A stretch of DNA of 64,000 nt from Pseudocitrobacter faecalis (lineage in GTDB: Bacteria > Pseudomonadota > Gammaproteobacteria > Enterobacterales > Enterobacteriaceae). The notes beneath the pieces are model-generated. The model searched no databases and was not told the DNA's origin. It saw nothing but the letters and a program-made list of their open reading frames with translations. The translations under genes and the position numbers were made by a program. Below, in pieces: positions 50,849 through 61,522 of this stretch. The stretch is taken from positions 192,486 to 256,485 of the forward strand of contig QNRL01000007.1 in NCBI GenBank assembly GCA_003315335.1, read 5' to 3'. Each line of letters begins with the position of its first letter. Positions within the stretch are counted from its first letter, which is position 1.

Positions 50849-52312
50849 TTAGCCGACGTGATGTTCCAGGTTCTGGCGGCCAAACACCACGTCCATTTTT
50901 GCGCCGCCCAGCAGGCTGTCGGCGGTGATGATTTGCCCGTCATACTGTTCGACAATATCACGCGCCACGGAGAGCCCGACGCCCTGACCGGGCCTGAGCG
51001 TATCGGCACGCTGCCCGCGGTCGAACACCAGATCGCGCTTACCCTGCGGGATCCCCGGGCCATCATCTTCGACAATCACGTGCAGTTGGTTGTCAGACTG
51101 GTGCGCGGAAACTTCGACGAATTCAAGGCAGTATTTGCAGGCGTTATCCAGTACGTTCCCCATGACTTCCATAAAGTCGTTTTTCTCGCCGACAAAGCTG
51201 ATCTCCGGCGAAATATCGAGGCTAATGCTCACGCCCTTACGCTGATACACCTTATTCAGCGCGGAAATTAAACTATCCAGCGTCGGCGCGACCGGGTGAA
51301 GCTCGCGGCTCAACAAGGTGCTGTCGGTACGCATGCTGGCGCGATTGAGGTAATAGCCGATCTGCTGTGAAATGCGGCTGATTTGCTCCAGCATGATGGG
51401 TTCGGCCTCGCTGACGCTGATTTTTTCACTGCGTAGCGAACGTAGTGAACTTTGCAGTACCGCCAGTGGCGTTTTCAGACTGTGAGTCAGGTCGGTGAGG
51501 GTGGTGCGATATTTATCATAACGTTCGCGTTCGCTTTTCAGCAGGCGATTAAGATTGCGTACCAGACCAGTCAACTCACGCGTGGTTTCCGGGTTTAACG
51601 CTTCACGGTTATGCTCTTCAAGTTCGCGTACCTCGCGAGTCAGCGCCGCGAGCGGGCGCAGGCTCCAGTGCGCCGCCACCCAGAGCAGGGGAACGACCAG
51701 CAAGAGATTGGCCGCCAGTACGTAAATAAACCAGCTCCAGACCATATAGGAGCGTTTTAGCTCAATAGGTATCGTATCGATCACCACGATCACCAGCGCG
51801 GGCATCATCTTTGTAGCCGGGTAGCTGTTGACGGCAACCGAGTGCGTCATTTCAGAATCATCATCTTCTTTGCGAATTTCGCTTAATTGTTCCTGTGCTT
51901 CATGATTGTCCGTCAGCAAGGTGCTGGAAGAGGTTATGTCCGCTTCAATCTCATGAAAACCGTTTCCGCGAAGCCACTCCTTCTGAATACGGTTTTTGAG
52001 CCAGGGAATATCTTTCTGCTGCCAAAGCAAATTGCCTTTGGTGTCATAGATAATGGCCATTGTCGGGCTTTGGCGGATGAGATTATCGGGCATATCGACG
52101 GTTAATTTTCCGTCTTCCCATTTGGAAAAGGTGTAGAACAGATTGCTTTCGCCGCGCAGCAGACGAAAAGTGGTTTTGTCGAAGCTGACGCTGTAGCCCA
52201 CCAGGGCGACCATACCGTAAGCAAGAGAAAGCACCATTACCACGGCTGCGGTCGCCAGCAAGAAGCGAACCCGCAGCGAGAGGGGCAGCATATGCCGTAA
52301 TAGCTTATTCAT
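50849..52312 (-). CDS. phoQ: Sensor histidine kinase PhoQ
   Basis: PhoQ senses low Mg2+, acid pH and cationic peptides in the periplasm and phosphorylates PhoP. 487 residues, as in Salmonella. Two membrane helices lie near residues 15-40 and 190-215. The acidic sensor patch is at about 148-155 ([11 protein letters not shown]). The phosphorylated His is in [19 protein letters not shown], and the ATP lid contains DNACKYC and DDGPGIP. It overlaps phoP by four bases. Confidence 0.98.
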   Translation of the reverse strand: MNKLLRHMLPLSLRVRFLLATAAVVMVLSLAYGMVALVGYSVSFDKTTFRLLRGESNLFYTFSKWEDGKLTVDMPDNLIRQSPTMAIIYDTKGNLLWQQKDIPWLKNRIQKEWLRGNGFHEIEADITSSSTLLTDNHEAQEQLSEIRKEDDDSEMTHSVAVNSYPATKMMPALVIVVIDTIPIELKRSYMVWSWFIYVLAANLLLVVPLLWVAAHWSLRPLAALTREVRELEEHNREALNPETTRELTGLVRNLNRLLKSERERYDKYRTTLTDLTHSLKTPLAVLQSSLRSLRSEKISVSEAEPIMLEQISRISQQIGYYLNRASMRTDSTLLSRELHPVAPTLDSLISALNKVYQRKGVSISLDISPEISFVGEKNDFMEVMGNVLDNACKYCLEFVEVSAHQSDNQLHVIVEDDGPGIPQGKRDLVFDRGQRADTLRPGQGVGLSVARDIVEQYDGQIITADSLLGGAKMDVVFGRQNLEHHVG

Positions 52313-52983
52313 CCGCGCAGTTCGAACAGATAGCCCTGTCCCCGAACAGTGTTGATTACGTCATGCGGATATTGCGCCTGAATTTTTTTGCGCAGACGCC
52401 CCATCAGTACATCAATGGTGTGGCTCTCACGCAGTTCTGCGTCAGGGTAGAGCTGAAGCATCAGGGAATCTTTACTGACGACTTTACCGTTATTGCGGAT
52501 TAGCGTCTCAATAATGGTGTATTCGAATGCCGTTAGCTTGATCACTTCATCGTTAATCGACAGTTCACGACGTGAGAGATCCACCTGGAACGGCGGCAAG
52601 GAGATCACCTGCGATGCGTGACCGCTGTTACGGCGCATCAGCGCCTGCATGCGTGCAGCCACTTCTTCAATATGGAACGGTTTGGTGACGTAGTCATCCG
52701 CCCCGGCGCTCAGCACTTCGACTTTATCCTGCCAGCCTTCGCGAGCGGTCAGTACCAGAACCGGTAACGAGATGTCGTGACTGCGCCAGCGGCGTATCAG
52801 AGAAAGACCGTCTTCATCCGGCAACCCGAGGTCGACAATAGCGATATCCGGCAGATGCTCGCCCAAATAGTAATCCGCTTCCTTTGCGTCTTCCGCTGCA
52901 TCAACCTGATGACCCAGCTCCTGAAGCTGAACCTTCAGATGGTGACGTAACAGGGCGTTATCCTCTACCACGAGTACGCGCAT
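52309..52983 (-). CDS. phoP: Response regulator PhoP
   Basis: PhoP is the OmpR-type regulator of the Mg2+/antimicrobial-peptide regulon. The start at 52983 ([16 protein letters not shown]) gives 224 residues, as in Salmonella; a six-residue upstream extension is disregarded. Phosphorylation Asp51 is in [13 protein letters not shown], and the DNA-binding domain has [20 protein letters not shown] and [18 protein letters not shown] PhoP box with -10 lies upstream, so it is likely autoregulated. Confidence 0.98.
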   Translation of the reverse strand: MRVLVVEDNALLRHHLKVQLQELGHQVDAAEDAKEADYYLGEHLPDIAIVDLGLPDEDGLSLIRRWRSHDISLPVLVLTAREGWQDKVEVLSAGADDYVTKPFHIEEVAARMQALMRRNSGHASQVISLPPFQVDLSRRELSINDEVIKLTAFEYTIIETLIRNNGKVVSKDSLMLQLYPDAELRESHTIDVLMGRLRKKIQAQYPHDVINTVRGQGYLFELRG

Positions 52984-53013
52984 GTTTTTTCTCCATATCA
53001 TTATTGAAGCTAA

Positions 53014-53049
53014 TAGTTTAACCCTGCCTGGTTATACTAAAACTAAACA
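53014..53049 (-). promoter_or_regulatory. PhoP box and -10 of the phoPQ promoter
   Basis: Read on the minus strand: TGTTTA-GTTTT-AGTATA (53033-53049), then 12 bases, then TAAACT as -10 (about 53015-53020). The first half site matches the PhoP consensus; the second is weaker. Spacing of half sites (11 bases) and distance to the -10 are those of PhoP-activated promoters. Confidence 0.65.
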
Positions 53050-53086
53050 TCGGGCAGGAAAAGGTGCGTTATCCTGATTCCCTTAT

Positions 53087-54619
53087 TTAGGGTTCCATGT
53101 AGCGCTCTATTCGGGCTTTTGGCTTCGTCAGTAATATTTTTACCAGTTCGACAAACTTTACGGGTTTATAGAAATAGTAGCCTTGCAGCAGCGTGATATG
53201 GTTGCGGTTGAGGTAGTCCAACTGCGTACGTGTTTCAACCCCTTCGGCCACGATAATTAACGAAAGCTTACGCGCCAGCTCAAGCACGCAATCCAGAAGT
53301 TTTGTGGAGTCTTCATCGTCATTTACTCTGCCGACAAAACTTTGGTCGATTTTGATGTAATCAATTTTTAGGTCATGAAGATAGGAGAGACCAGAATAAC
53401 CGGTGCCAAAATCATCCAGCGCAATAGCAAAATGATGCGTATGAAGGCTGTTAAGTTTGTTCAGTAATTGCTCATCCACAGATAACGGTTCTCGCTCCGT
53501 CACTTCCAGAACCAGCGTCAAATGTTGATGAATAAAGCCAGACTGGTACTTCAGACAATCCTCAACGAACCCCGGTGAATTGATATGTGCGGCGCTAACG
53601 TTAATGCCGATATGAAACCCTTCAGGAAGTTTTGTGCTGATTAAATTCATGTGTTCTACCACCTGCCGCATCAGGGACTGGGTCAGGGGGATGATCAACC
53701 CGGTTTTTTCCGCAAGCGGGATAAACGTTGCCGGAGAAATGAACCCCGCGGTGGGATGTTTCCAGCGGGCGAGGACTTCGATACCTCGGATTGAGTTGTC
53801 TCTGCCATCCACGACGGGTTGGTAATACGGAACGATCTCCCCCAGGGTAATAGCCTGTCTTAGGGCATCCGCAGGCGTCGCCACATTGCCTGAATATTTC
53901 CTCAATAACCAGAAACCAATACAGGAAATGAAGAAAATAAAGAGCAGCATTCCACCTCCCTGGTGGAAAATACGCGTCAGGCTAAATAACGGTGGCAATT
54001 GGTACTGAATCCCGAAAGGATAGGCAGCGGAGCTAATAAACGCCGTTTCCGTTCCGCCGGGGTGAAATGTCCGAACGTCGCCCCTGAGTCCGAGCGCGTT
54101 CGGTCCAATCACTAATTGTGGATCGACATTTTGTTGCGAGGTAAACAGAGCGGTACGTAACTGTGAATCACTTACGGTCACCAGAATAGTGACGTCTGCG
54201 GTACGGGTTTGATACACCATTGACGCGGTGTCGTGAATGTTTTGCCCGGAAGCGGTAAGGAAAAGCGGGCTATCAGGCAAATCAGTGACGTTGGTGAGCA
54301 GTAAACGGTTTCCCGGCAGAGAAGTACACCAGATCTTGCCCTCCTTTAAGAGCAAAATTGTTCTCAGGTGTGGTTTGAGGGTGGCGACGGTAGCAAGTCG
54401 GTATTGTTCTTCCAGCGAGCATTGCGCGCGCGCTACAGCCAATCCAGTTTGCGTAGCCTGGCTGGCCTCTTCCAGAATTTGATCGATATTTTTCAGCGCG
54501 TACTGGGCCGCCGCGACATATTCACTCTTGTTGGAATACCAAATTTGTAAATTCAGAATGAACGATCCGCTCAGGAAGAAGAGCAATGCAGCAACAAAAG
54601 GAAGAATGACTCTGTACAT
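53087..54619 (-). CDS. CSS-domain c-di-GMP phosphodiesterase (EAL)
   Basis: A 510-residue membrane phosphodiesterase of the CSS-EAL class (E. coli has several, e.g. PdeB, PdeC, PdeD, PdeG, PdeN). Membrane helices lie near residues 5-25 and 222-240, with a periplasmic CSS-type domain between them. Cys67 and Cys98 (in WCTSLPG) correspond to the redox pair of the family. The EAL domain has all expected residues: EVLARW (E281), INVSAAH (N340), E372, LDDFGTG (D402/D403), KIDQSF (K423) and AEGVET (E459). It lies between purB and phoP, where E. coli K-12 has no gene, and 103 bases upstream of phoP on the same strand. Confidence 0.9.
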   Translation of the reverse strand: MYRVILPFVAALLFFLSGSFILNLQIWYSNKSEYVAAAQYALKNIDQILEEASQATQTGLAVARAQCSLEEQYRLATVATLKPHLRTILLLKEGKIWCTSLPGNRLLLTNVTDLPDSPLFLTASGQNIHDTASMVYQTRTADVTILVTVSDSQLRTALFTSQQNVDPQLVIGPNALGLRGDVRTFHPGGTETAFISSAAYPFGIQYQLPPLFSLTRIFHQGGGMLLFIFFISCIGFWLLRKYSGNVATPADALRQAITLGEIVPYYQPVVDGRDNSIRGIEVLARWKHPTAGFISPATFIPLAEKTGLIIPLTQSLMRQVVEHMNLISTKLPEGFHIGINVSAAHINSPGFVEDCLKYQSGFIHQHLTLVLEVTEREPLSVDEQLLNKLNSLHTHHFAIALDDFGTGYSGLSYLHDLKIDYIKIDQSFVGRVNDDEDSTKLLDCVLELARKLSLIIVAEGVETRTQLDYLNRNHITLLQGYYFYKPVKFVELVKILLTKPKARIERYMEP

Positions 54620-54802
54620 AGTGATTCTCTGATGAGAAAAACGCGCCCCAAATACAGGAGTGTCTTACTGATTCATTAACGCTCCCGCCAGTGGTGGAAG
54701 TATAGATGACGTGGATAGGATATTAGCGGTGAAAAAAATAAGATATTCAGAGAACTCGATTTGGCGAGAAACCCTCCTCCCGATTGGAAGGAGGGGCATA
54801 CA
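54620..54802. other. Gap between purB and the phosphodiesterase gene
   Basis: 183 bases without a gene. A hairpin close to purB, CCCTCCT.CC with GG.AGGAGGG around 54772-54796, probably ends purB transcripts. The remainder is AT-rich and should hold the phosphodiesterase promoter, which I could not fix. Confidence 0.5.
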
Positions 54803-56176
<1,374 letters not shown>

Positions 56177-56818
56177 TCATAACTCCGGGGTTAAATGAGC
56201 AAGAATTTGTTTGGCCTGAGTGGTCAGGCGATTACGGGAAAACATGAGCTGCAGGCGTCCACCACCAACCTGGTGCCAGAGCACGGCAGAGCGAATGCCC
56301 GCCAGCAACGAGGCGCGGACTTTCGCCTGCACCTGCGGGCTTTGCAGTACGGCAGGGGAGCCGGTAACCTGAATACGCGGGCCAAGCGGGCTGATCACAT
56401 CAACATAAATGCCGGCCATCGCGCTCAGCAGGGTCTCAGACTGTAAATCAAAGTGGTCAAGCTGGCGCTGCAGGCCAGCGATGCGGTTGCCGAGTGTATC
56501 CATCGCGCCTTTCGCGGAGGCCAGTTTACGCTCGAGCACCATTAAACTCAGAGTATAGCGGGTGAGCTCGGCATTGAGCCCCTGACGGCTGCTGGCATTC
56601 AGCACGCCTAACAGTGTTTCCAGACCGAGACGAAGATTCGCTTCACTGCCACCGAATACGCCGAGGGTAGAATCCGGGTTCAGATCGATAACGCTGTTCA
56701 GCGACACGTGCAGCGCGTCGCCATCGCAGTGACCCTGATGGGCCAATTGTTGCACCAGGCTGGCGGACTGGCAGATACCCGCCAGCGCCAGAGTGATGTC
56801 GTAATAGTTCTTCGCCAC
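56177..56818 (-). CDS. hflD: Lysogenization regulator HflD
   Basis: HflD is a peripheral membrane protein that lowers CII of phage lambda; its cell function is unclear. 213 residues, as in E. coli. The start [19 protein letters not shown] and the end [16 protein letters not shown] are conserved; no catalytic motif is visible. It is between mnmA and purB. Confidence 0.95.
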   Translation of the reverse strand: MAKNYYDITLALAGICQSASLVQQLAHQGHCDGDALHVSLNSVIDLNPDSTLGVFGGSEANLRLGLETLLGVLNASSRQGLNAELTRYTLSLMVLERKLASAKGAMDTLGNRIAGLQRQLDHFDLQSETLLSAMAGIYVDVISPLGPRIQVTGSPAVLQSPQVQAKVRASLLAGIRSAVLWHQVGGGRLQLMFSRNRLTTQAKQILAHLTPEL

Positions 56819-56838
56819 GCTAACTCCTTGTTGATTCC

Positions 56839-56854
56839 CCGCGCTTAAGCGCGG
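56839..56854. other. Short palindrome between mnmA and hflD
   Basis: CCGCGC-TTAA-GCGCGG in the 81-base gap of the mnmA-hflD-purB run. It could be an RNA-processing hairpin; no T run. Confidence 0.4.
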
Positions 56855-56899
56855 CCAGGGCGTCTGGTGCCCCGGCGTTGGGGAGACGGCTGCTGTTTA

Positions 56900-58006
56900 T
56901 TATGCTGGCAGCGGGATGCGCTGTTCGATCACGCCGCCGCCCAGGCATACTTCGCCGTTGTAGAACACGGCGGACTGGCCCGGCGTGACTGCGGCAACGG
57001 GCTCATCAAAACGCACTTCAATGCGCTCTTCATCCAGTGCGGTGACGGTGCAGGGAATATCCGTTTGGCGGTAACGTGTTTTGACCGTACAGCGGAACGT
57101 ACCCTTAACCGGTTCGCGATCGACCCAATGCAGTTGCTGGGCAATTAATCCCACTGACATCAGGCGTGGATGATCGTGGCCCTGGGCTACGACCAAAATA
57201 TTGTTTTCGACATCTTTATCGACAACGTACCACGGATCTTCTGTCCCTTCTTTGGTTCCGCCAATGCCAAGGCCTTTACGCTGGCCCAGGGTGTGATACA
57301 TCAACCCCTGGTGTTCGCCAATCTCTTCGCCATCAACCGTGACGATTTTACCCGGCTGAGCGGGGAGGTAGCGACCTAAGAACTCACGGAATTTACGCTC
57401 ACCGATGAAACAAATACCGGTAGAGTCTTTTTTCTTCGCGGTGATGAGATCCAGCTCTTCAGCGATTTTACGCACCTGCGGTTTTTCCAGCTCGCCAACC
57501 GGGAAGAGGCTTTGAGCAATCTGTTCGTGGCCGAGTGTGTAAAGGAAGTAGCTCTGATCTTTATTGCCGTCCAGCCCGCGCAGCAGTTGGCTTTTGCCGT
57601 CCACATCTTTACGGCGCACATAGTGGCCGGTGGCGATGTAATCAGCACCTAAATCCTCTGCGGCGAATTCAAGGAAGGCTTTGAATTTGATCTCTTTGTT
57701 GCACAGGATATCCGGATTTGGCGTGCGGCCCGCTTTGTACTCTTCCAGGAAGAGTTCAAAAACGTTGTCCCAGTATTCAGCAGCAAAGTTAACGGTGTGC
57801 AGCTCAATGCCGAGCTTATCGCAGACCGCTTGCGCATCGGCAAGGTCGGCGGCGGCAGTACAATATTCCTCGCCGTCGTCTTCCTCCCAGTTCTTCATGA
57901 ACAGGCCCTCAACCTTATAACCTTGTTGTTGCAACAGGTAGGCTGAGACGGAGGAATCAACACCGCCGGACATGCCGACGATCACTTTTTTCTGGCTTTC
58001 TGACAT
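56900..58006 (-). CDS. mnmA: tRNA-specific 2-thiouridylase MnmA
   Basis: MnmA thiolates U34 of Lys, Glu and Gln tRNAs. The start at 58006 ([19 protein letters not shown]) gives 368 residues, as in E. coli. The PP-loop is [10 protein letters not shown]. The catalytic Cys are in [13 protein letters not shown] (about 102) and [15 protein letters not shown] (about 199). It is co-directional with nudJ and rluE upstream. Confidence 0.97.
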   Translation of the reverse strand: MSESQKKVIVGMSGGVDSSVSAYLLQQQGYKVEGLFMKNWEEDDGEEYCTAAADLADAQAVCDKLGIELHTVNFAAEYWDNVFELFLEEYKAGRTPNPDILCNKEIKFKAFLEFAAEDLGADYIATGHYVRRKDVDGKSQLLRGLDGNKDQSYFLYTLGHEQIAQSLFPVGELEKPQVRKIAEELDLITAKKKDSTGICFIGERKFREFLGRYLPAQPGKIVTVDGEEIGEHQGLMYHTLGQRKGLGIGGTKEGTEDPWYVVDKDVENNILVVAQGHDHPRLMSVGLIAQQLHWVDREPVKGTFRCTVKTRYRQTDIPCTVTALDEERIEVRFDEPVAAVTPGQSAVFYNGEVCLGGGVIEQRIPLPA

Positions 58007-58059
58007 TGGAATACTCACGACATTGAACTTCAAGGCGGCATATTCTAGCACGCAGCCCT

Positions 58060-58521
58060 TTACTTGACACCCTCTGTAAACGGCCAGTTAAATGCGCCGA
58101 TAAGCGAGAGAGGATAACGCTCGCCGCTCTGGTAGGCGTGAATGCTTTCCGCGACCAGCTTTGAACGCAGGTGAGGGGCATTAAGAATTTCCTCAGCACT
58201 GACCCACAGGCAGCGATCAATGTCACTGTCGTGCGGTTCGGTCGGACAAATATCCTCCAGCTCAATCAGAAATAAAAAACGCAGGAACGGCGTTTTATCG
58301 GGCGCTATCCACTGGTGCATACGGATAAAGTGCTGCGGCGTGGCGCGAATCCCGGTTTCTTCCCACAGTTCACGCTCAGCGGCCTGGACTAGTGTTTCAT
58401 CAGCTTCAAGGTGTCCCGCGGGTTGATTCCATAATGCTTTACCGTTGATGGTCTCTTCAACAACCAGAAATTTCTCTTTGGCATGCACAATGCACGCGAC
58501 GGTCACATGAGGTTTGAACAT
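58060..58521 (-). CDS. nudJ: HMP-PP phosphatase NudJ
   Basis: A Nudix hydrolase, in E. coli active on thiamine precursor HMP-PP and nucleoside tri/diphosphates. 153 residues. The Nudix box is [18 protein letters not shown] continuing EETGI (G-x5-E-x7-REUxEExGU). It lies between rluE and mnmA. Confidence 0.95.
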   Translation of the reverse strand: MFKPHVTVACIVHAKEKFLVVEETINGKALWNQPAGHLEADETLVQAAERELWEETGIRATPQHFIRMHQWIAPDKTPFLRFLFLIELEDICPTEPHDSDIDRCLWVSAEEILNAPHLRSKLVAESIHAYQSGERYPLSLIGAFNWPFTEGVK

Positions 58522-58533
58522 GTTCTCTCCTTT

Positions 58534-59184
58534 TTATTCGGCGTCACGCCATTCGCCGTTTGCCAGCCCATCCAGACGATAATCACCCATCGCGTAGCGA
58601 ATCAGACGCAACGTAGGGTGGCCGACATGAGCCGTCATGCGGCGTACCTGACGGTTGCGGCCTTCGTACAGCGTGACTTTCAGCCAGGTGGTGGGGATTG
58701 ATTTACGCTCGCGAATCGGCGGATTACGCGGCCACAGCCATTCGGGTTCATTGACCACTTCAATACCTGCGGGCAGTGTGGGGCCATCGTTGAGCGTCAC
58801 ACCCGTGCGCAAAGCCGCCAGCGATTCCTCGCTCGGTTCACCTTCAACCTGCACATAGTAAATTTTTCCGGTGCGCTTGCCCGGTTGCGTCAAGCGTGCC
58901 TGCAACACACCGTCGTTGGTGAGCACTAAAAGGCCTTCGCTATCGCGATCGAGACGTCCGGCGGCGTATACGCCTTGCACCGGAATAAAATCTTTCAGCG
59001 TGCTGCGGCCCGCTTCGTCAGTAAATTGCGGCAAAACATCGTAGGGTTTATTGAACAAAACTACGCGTTTTGGCGGGTTATCTTTACGTTGTTTGGCAGC
59101 TTGTTTCGTGCTGAATCGCTTAACCGGGTGATTTCTAAAAGAAGTTTTCTGCATGGTATTTTCAGATGTTATGTATTCGCGCAT
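58534..59184 (-). CDS. rluE: 23S rRNA pseudouridine(2457) synthase RluE
   Basis: RluE converts U2457 of 23S rRNA to pseudouridine. 216 residues from MREYITSEN, matching the 217 of E. coli; an alternative start MQKTSF is at 59154. The catalytic motif is [17 protein letters not shown], and the C-terminal motif [16 protein letters not shown] is also present. It is divergent from icd. Confidence 0.95.
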   Translation of the reverse strand: MREYITSENTMQKTSFRNHPVKRFSTKQAAKQRKDNPPKRVVLFNKPYDVLPQFTDEAGRSTLKDFIPVQGVYAAGRLDRDSEGLLVLTNDGVLQARLTQPGKRTGKIYYVQVEGEPSEESLAALRTGVTLNDGPTLPAGIEVVNEPEWLWPRNPPIRERKSIPTTWLKVTLYEGRNRQVRRMTAHVGHPTLRLIRYAMGDYRLDGLANGEWRDAE

Positions 59185-59233
59185 TATAGCCTAATAACGA
59201 GTGTCTTTCATGGCGCCGAACAATAAGGTAGTA

Positions 59234-59262
59234 TTGACACGATCATTACAAATCATTAACAA
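59234..59262 (+). promoter_or_regulatory. icd promoter candidate
   Basis: TTGACA (59234-59239), 17 bases, TAACAA (59257-59262): a perfect -35 with a poor -10. Transcription would start about 130 bases before icd and cross the ERIC-like element. Cra and ArcA sites known at E. coli icd were not searched for in detail. Confidence 0.4.
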
Positions 59263-59264
59263 AA

Positions 59265-59373
59265 ATGCTCTAACTCTTTGTGTTGCAGGAAGGCGGTAAG
59301 ACAGTGCATTCCCGGGGTTTAACCGGCATGTAGTAAACAGCGAGAACCTGTGGCGTAAAGGATGACGAGCACA
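59265..59373. repeat. Diverged ERIC-like element in the icd leader
   Basis: The left end is TGCTCTAACTCTTTGTGTTG, then CAGGAAGGCGGTAAG, matching the ERIC left end at rpmF-plsX (both contain TTGCAGGAAGGCGG). The right end is GGATGACGAGCACA, matching the ERIC right end. The centre is diverged. It ends about 25 bases before the icd ATG. Confidence 0.65.
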
Positions 59374-59398
59374 CCAGAAGCGCTCGAAGGAGAGGTGA

Positions 59399-60649
59399 AT
59401 GGAAAGCAAAGTAGTTGTTCCGGCAGAAGGTCAAAAAATCACCCTGAAAGACGGCAAGTTGAATGTGCCGCACAATCCGATTATCCCATTCATTGAAGGC
59501 GACGGCATCGGTGTTGATGTAACCCCACCGATGATCAAAGTTGTGAATGCCGCAGTTGAGAAAGCCTACAAAGGTGAGCGTAAAATTTCCTGGATGGAAA
59601 TCTACACCGGCGAGAAATCCACTCAGGTTTATGGCCAGGATGTCTGGCTGCCAGCTGAAACGCTGGATCTGGTTCGCGAATATCGCGTTGCCATCAAAGG
59701 CCCGTTGACCACACCAGTTGGCGGCGGTATCCGTTCTCTGAACGTTGCCCTGCGTCAGGAACTGGACCTCTACGTTTGCCTGCGCCCGGTGCGTTACTAC
59801 CAGGGCACCCCAAGCCCGGTTAAACACCCTGAACTGACCGACATGGTTATCTTCCGTGAAAACTCAGAGGATATCTACGCGGGCATCGAGTGGAAAGCGG
59901 ACTCTGCTGATGCAGAAAAAGTGATTAAATTCCTGCGCGAAGAGATGGGCGTGAAGAAAATTCGCTTCCCGGAACATTGCGGCATCGGCATTAAGCCGTG
60001 CTCCGAAGAAGGCACCAAACGCCTGGTACGCGCCGCTATCGAATACGCAATTGCTAACGACCGTGACTCTGTGACTCTGGTTCACAAAGGCAACATCATG
60101 AAGTTCACCGAAGGGGCGTTCAAAGACTGGGGTTACCAGTTGGCTCGCGAAGAGTTCGGTGGCGAACTGATCGACGGCGGCCCGTGGCTGAAAATCAAAA
60201 ACCCGAAAACGGGTAAAGAGATCGTTGTGAAAGACGTTATCGCGGATGCTTTCCTGCAGCAGATCCTGCTGCGTCCGGCTGAGTACGACGTGATTGCCTG
60301 TATGAACCTGAACGGTGACTACATTTCTGACGCCCTGGCAGCGCAGGTTGGCGGTATCGGTATTGCTCCGGGCGCGAACATCGGCGACGAATGTGCTCTG
60401 TTCGAAGCAACCCACGGTACTGCACCGAAATACGCAGGCCAGGATAAAGTCAACCCAGGCTCCATTATTCTGTCCGCAGAAATGATGCTGCGTCATATGG
60501 AATGGTTCGAAGCGGCTGACCTGATTGTTAAAGGCATGGAAGGCGCGATTGCTAACAAGACCGTGACCTATGACTTTGAACGTTTGATGGAAGGCGCTAA
60601 ACTGCTGAAATGTTCAGAGTTTGGTGACGCGATTATCGCGAATATGTAA
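59399..60649 (+). CDS. icd: NADP-dependent isocitrate dehydrogenase
   Basis: Icd makes 2-oxoglutarate in the TCA cycle and is switched off by AceK at Ser113. 416 residues, as in E. coli. Ser113 lies in [19 protein letters not shown]-binding residues are in [17 protein letters not shown]. The preceding GAAGGAGAGG is a strong Shine-Dalgarno sequence. The 3' end ([10 protein letters not shown]) is the attachment site used by phage 21 and e14 in E. coli. Confidence 0.98.
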   Translation: MESKVVVPAEGQKITLKDGKLNVPHNPIIPFIEGDGIGVDVTPPMIKVVNAAVEKAYKGERKISWMEIYTGEKSTQVYGQDVWLPAETLDLVREYRVAIKGPLTTPVGGGIRSLNVALRQELDLYVCLRPVRYYQGTPSPVKHPELTDMVIFRENSEDIYAGIEWKADSADAEKVIKFLREEMGVKKIRFPEHCGIGIKPCSEEGTKRLVRAAIEYAIANDRDSVTLVHKGNIMKFTEGAFKDWGYQLAREEFGGELIDGGPWLKIKNPKTGKEIVVKDVIADAFLQQILLRPAEYDVIACMNLNGDYISDALAAQVGGIGIAPGANIGDECALFEATHGTAPKYAGQDKVNPGSIILSAEMMLRHMEWFEAADLIVKGMEGAIANKTVTYDFERLMEGAKLLKCSEFGDAIIANM

Positions 60650-60669
60650 TGTTAGCTTTCTGAGAAAGC

Positions 60670-60693
60670 AAAAGGGGCCGAAAGGCTCCTTTT
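60670..60693 (+). terminator. Terminator after icd
   Basis: AAAAGGGGCC (60670-60679), GAAA, GGCTCCTTTT (60684-60693), one mismatch, T run. Confidence 0.88.
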
Positions 60694-60868
60694 CACGTAT
60701 TTCATTGCCCAAGCAAATTTATTTCAATGGCCTAAAAGACAGGCTTCTTTATATTTCTTCTCGTCAGGCGGGGAGAATCCTAATTTGTGAATTGATTCAC
60801 AAAAGGGGTTTGTTATTAATACTTTTCTTTGTATTTTGTTTGTTTTTTCGAATAAATCTCATGACCTT
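60694..60868. other. AT-rich stretch after icd
   Basis: About 175 bases, far more AT-rich than the core genes, with no supported gene. It separates the icd terminator from the acetyltransferase-like gene. A tract such as TTTCTTTGTATTTTGTTTGT (60824-60843) suggests acquired DNA. The promoter of the downstream gene was not located. Confidence 0.6.
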
Positions 60869-61429
60869 ATGGAATTCTGGCGAGTTGAAGTTGTGCGCAA
60901 AGAGTCGTTTTCATGGCATAGACTGTTAAGAAATAAAAAGAATCGCAGGAGAAACTTTCTTTTCTGGTGGCGCTTGGCCAGTGAAATGAGCCGGCACGGT
61001 TCTAAAGCGCAGAAAAAAGCCGCATCCGCGATTGCCGCAAAGTTAAAAGACAAATACGCCTGTGACATTGCGCTTGATGCTAAGATTGGTGCTTGCCTGC
61101 ATATTCCGCATCATATGGGAATTGTCATTACCAGTAGGGCGCACATCGGCGAACATTGCATTATTCGCCAGAACACTACGTTAGGCGGGACCGTAAGCAT
61201 GCGAGATGACGAAGTCATGACTATCGGGAATAATGTCGATCTCGGGGCTAATTCCTGTTTGGTTGGGCCAATCACCATTGGGGATAATGTCGTCATCGGC
61301 GCGATGTCCTTTGTAAATAAAGATATCCCGGCGGACACGATCTTTGTAAACCCCCGAATCCGGGACATGAGACCTGTACCTGAATCATTTCAGCGAATGC
61401 ATATACCGCGTATAATTGATCGGAAATAG
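60869..61429 (+). CDS. Serine O-acetyltransferase-like hexapeptide protein
   Basis: A left-handed beta-helix acetyltransferase of the serine-acetyltransferase type (LbH_SAT). The catalytic half has HIPHHMGIVITSRAHIGEHC, TTLGGTVSMRD, NNVDLGANSCLVG and GDNVVIGAMSFVNKDIPA. 186 residues from the ATG at 60869 (MEFWRVEVVRKES); a TTG at 60836 is an alternative, and neither has a good Shine-Dalgarno sequence. It is shorter than CysE, and could act on serine, a sugar or a surface glycan. It starts inside the AT-rich stretch after icd, in the place where prophages insert. Confidence 0.75.
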   Translation: MEFWRVEVVRKESFSWHRLLRNKKNRRRNFLFWWRLASEMSRHGSKAQKKAASAIAAKLKDKYACDIALDAKIGACLHIPHHMGIVITSRAHIGEHCIIRQNTTLGGTVSMRDDEVMTIGNNVDLGANSCLVGPITIGDNVVIGAMSFVNKDIPADTIFVNPRIRDMRPVPESFQRMHIPRIIDRK

Positions 61430-61495
61430 CACTATTTGCAGTAGATGCATTGGTGGTATTTGCGCCTAATAAGACTGTACAGGGCTTCCACATAA

Positions 61496-61518
61496 AAACG
61501 GAACACAAGGTTCCGTTT
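61496..61518. terminator. Terminator between the acetyltransferase and MFS genes
   Basis: AAACGGAAC (61496-61504), ACAAG, GTTCCGTTT (61510-61518), with T and A runs on both sides; convergent genes. Confidence 0.85.
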
Positions 61519-61522
61519 CCCT

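Noticed and set aside
60621-60929. A 102-codon frame on the plus strand after icd
   Set aside because: It runs out of the end of icd through the terminator and AT-rich DNA, overlaps the acetyltransferase-like gene in another frame and has no family features.
60650-61440. A duplicated icd 3' end or integrase remnant downstream of icd
   Set aside because: I looked for a second copy of the EFGDAII-coding end and for integrase-like coding sequence and saw none, so a prophage remnant cannot be claimed.
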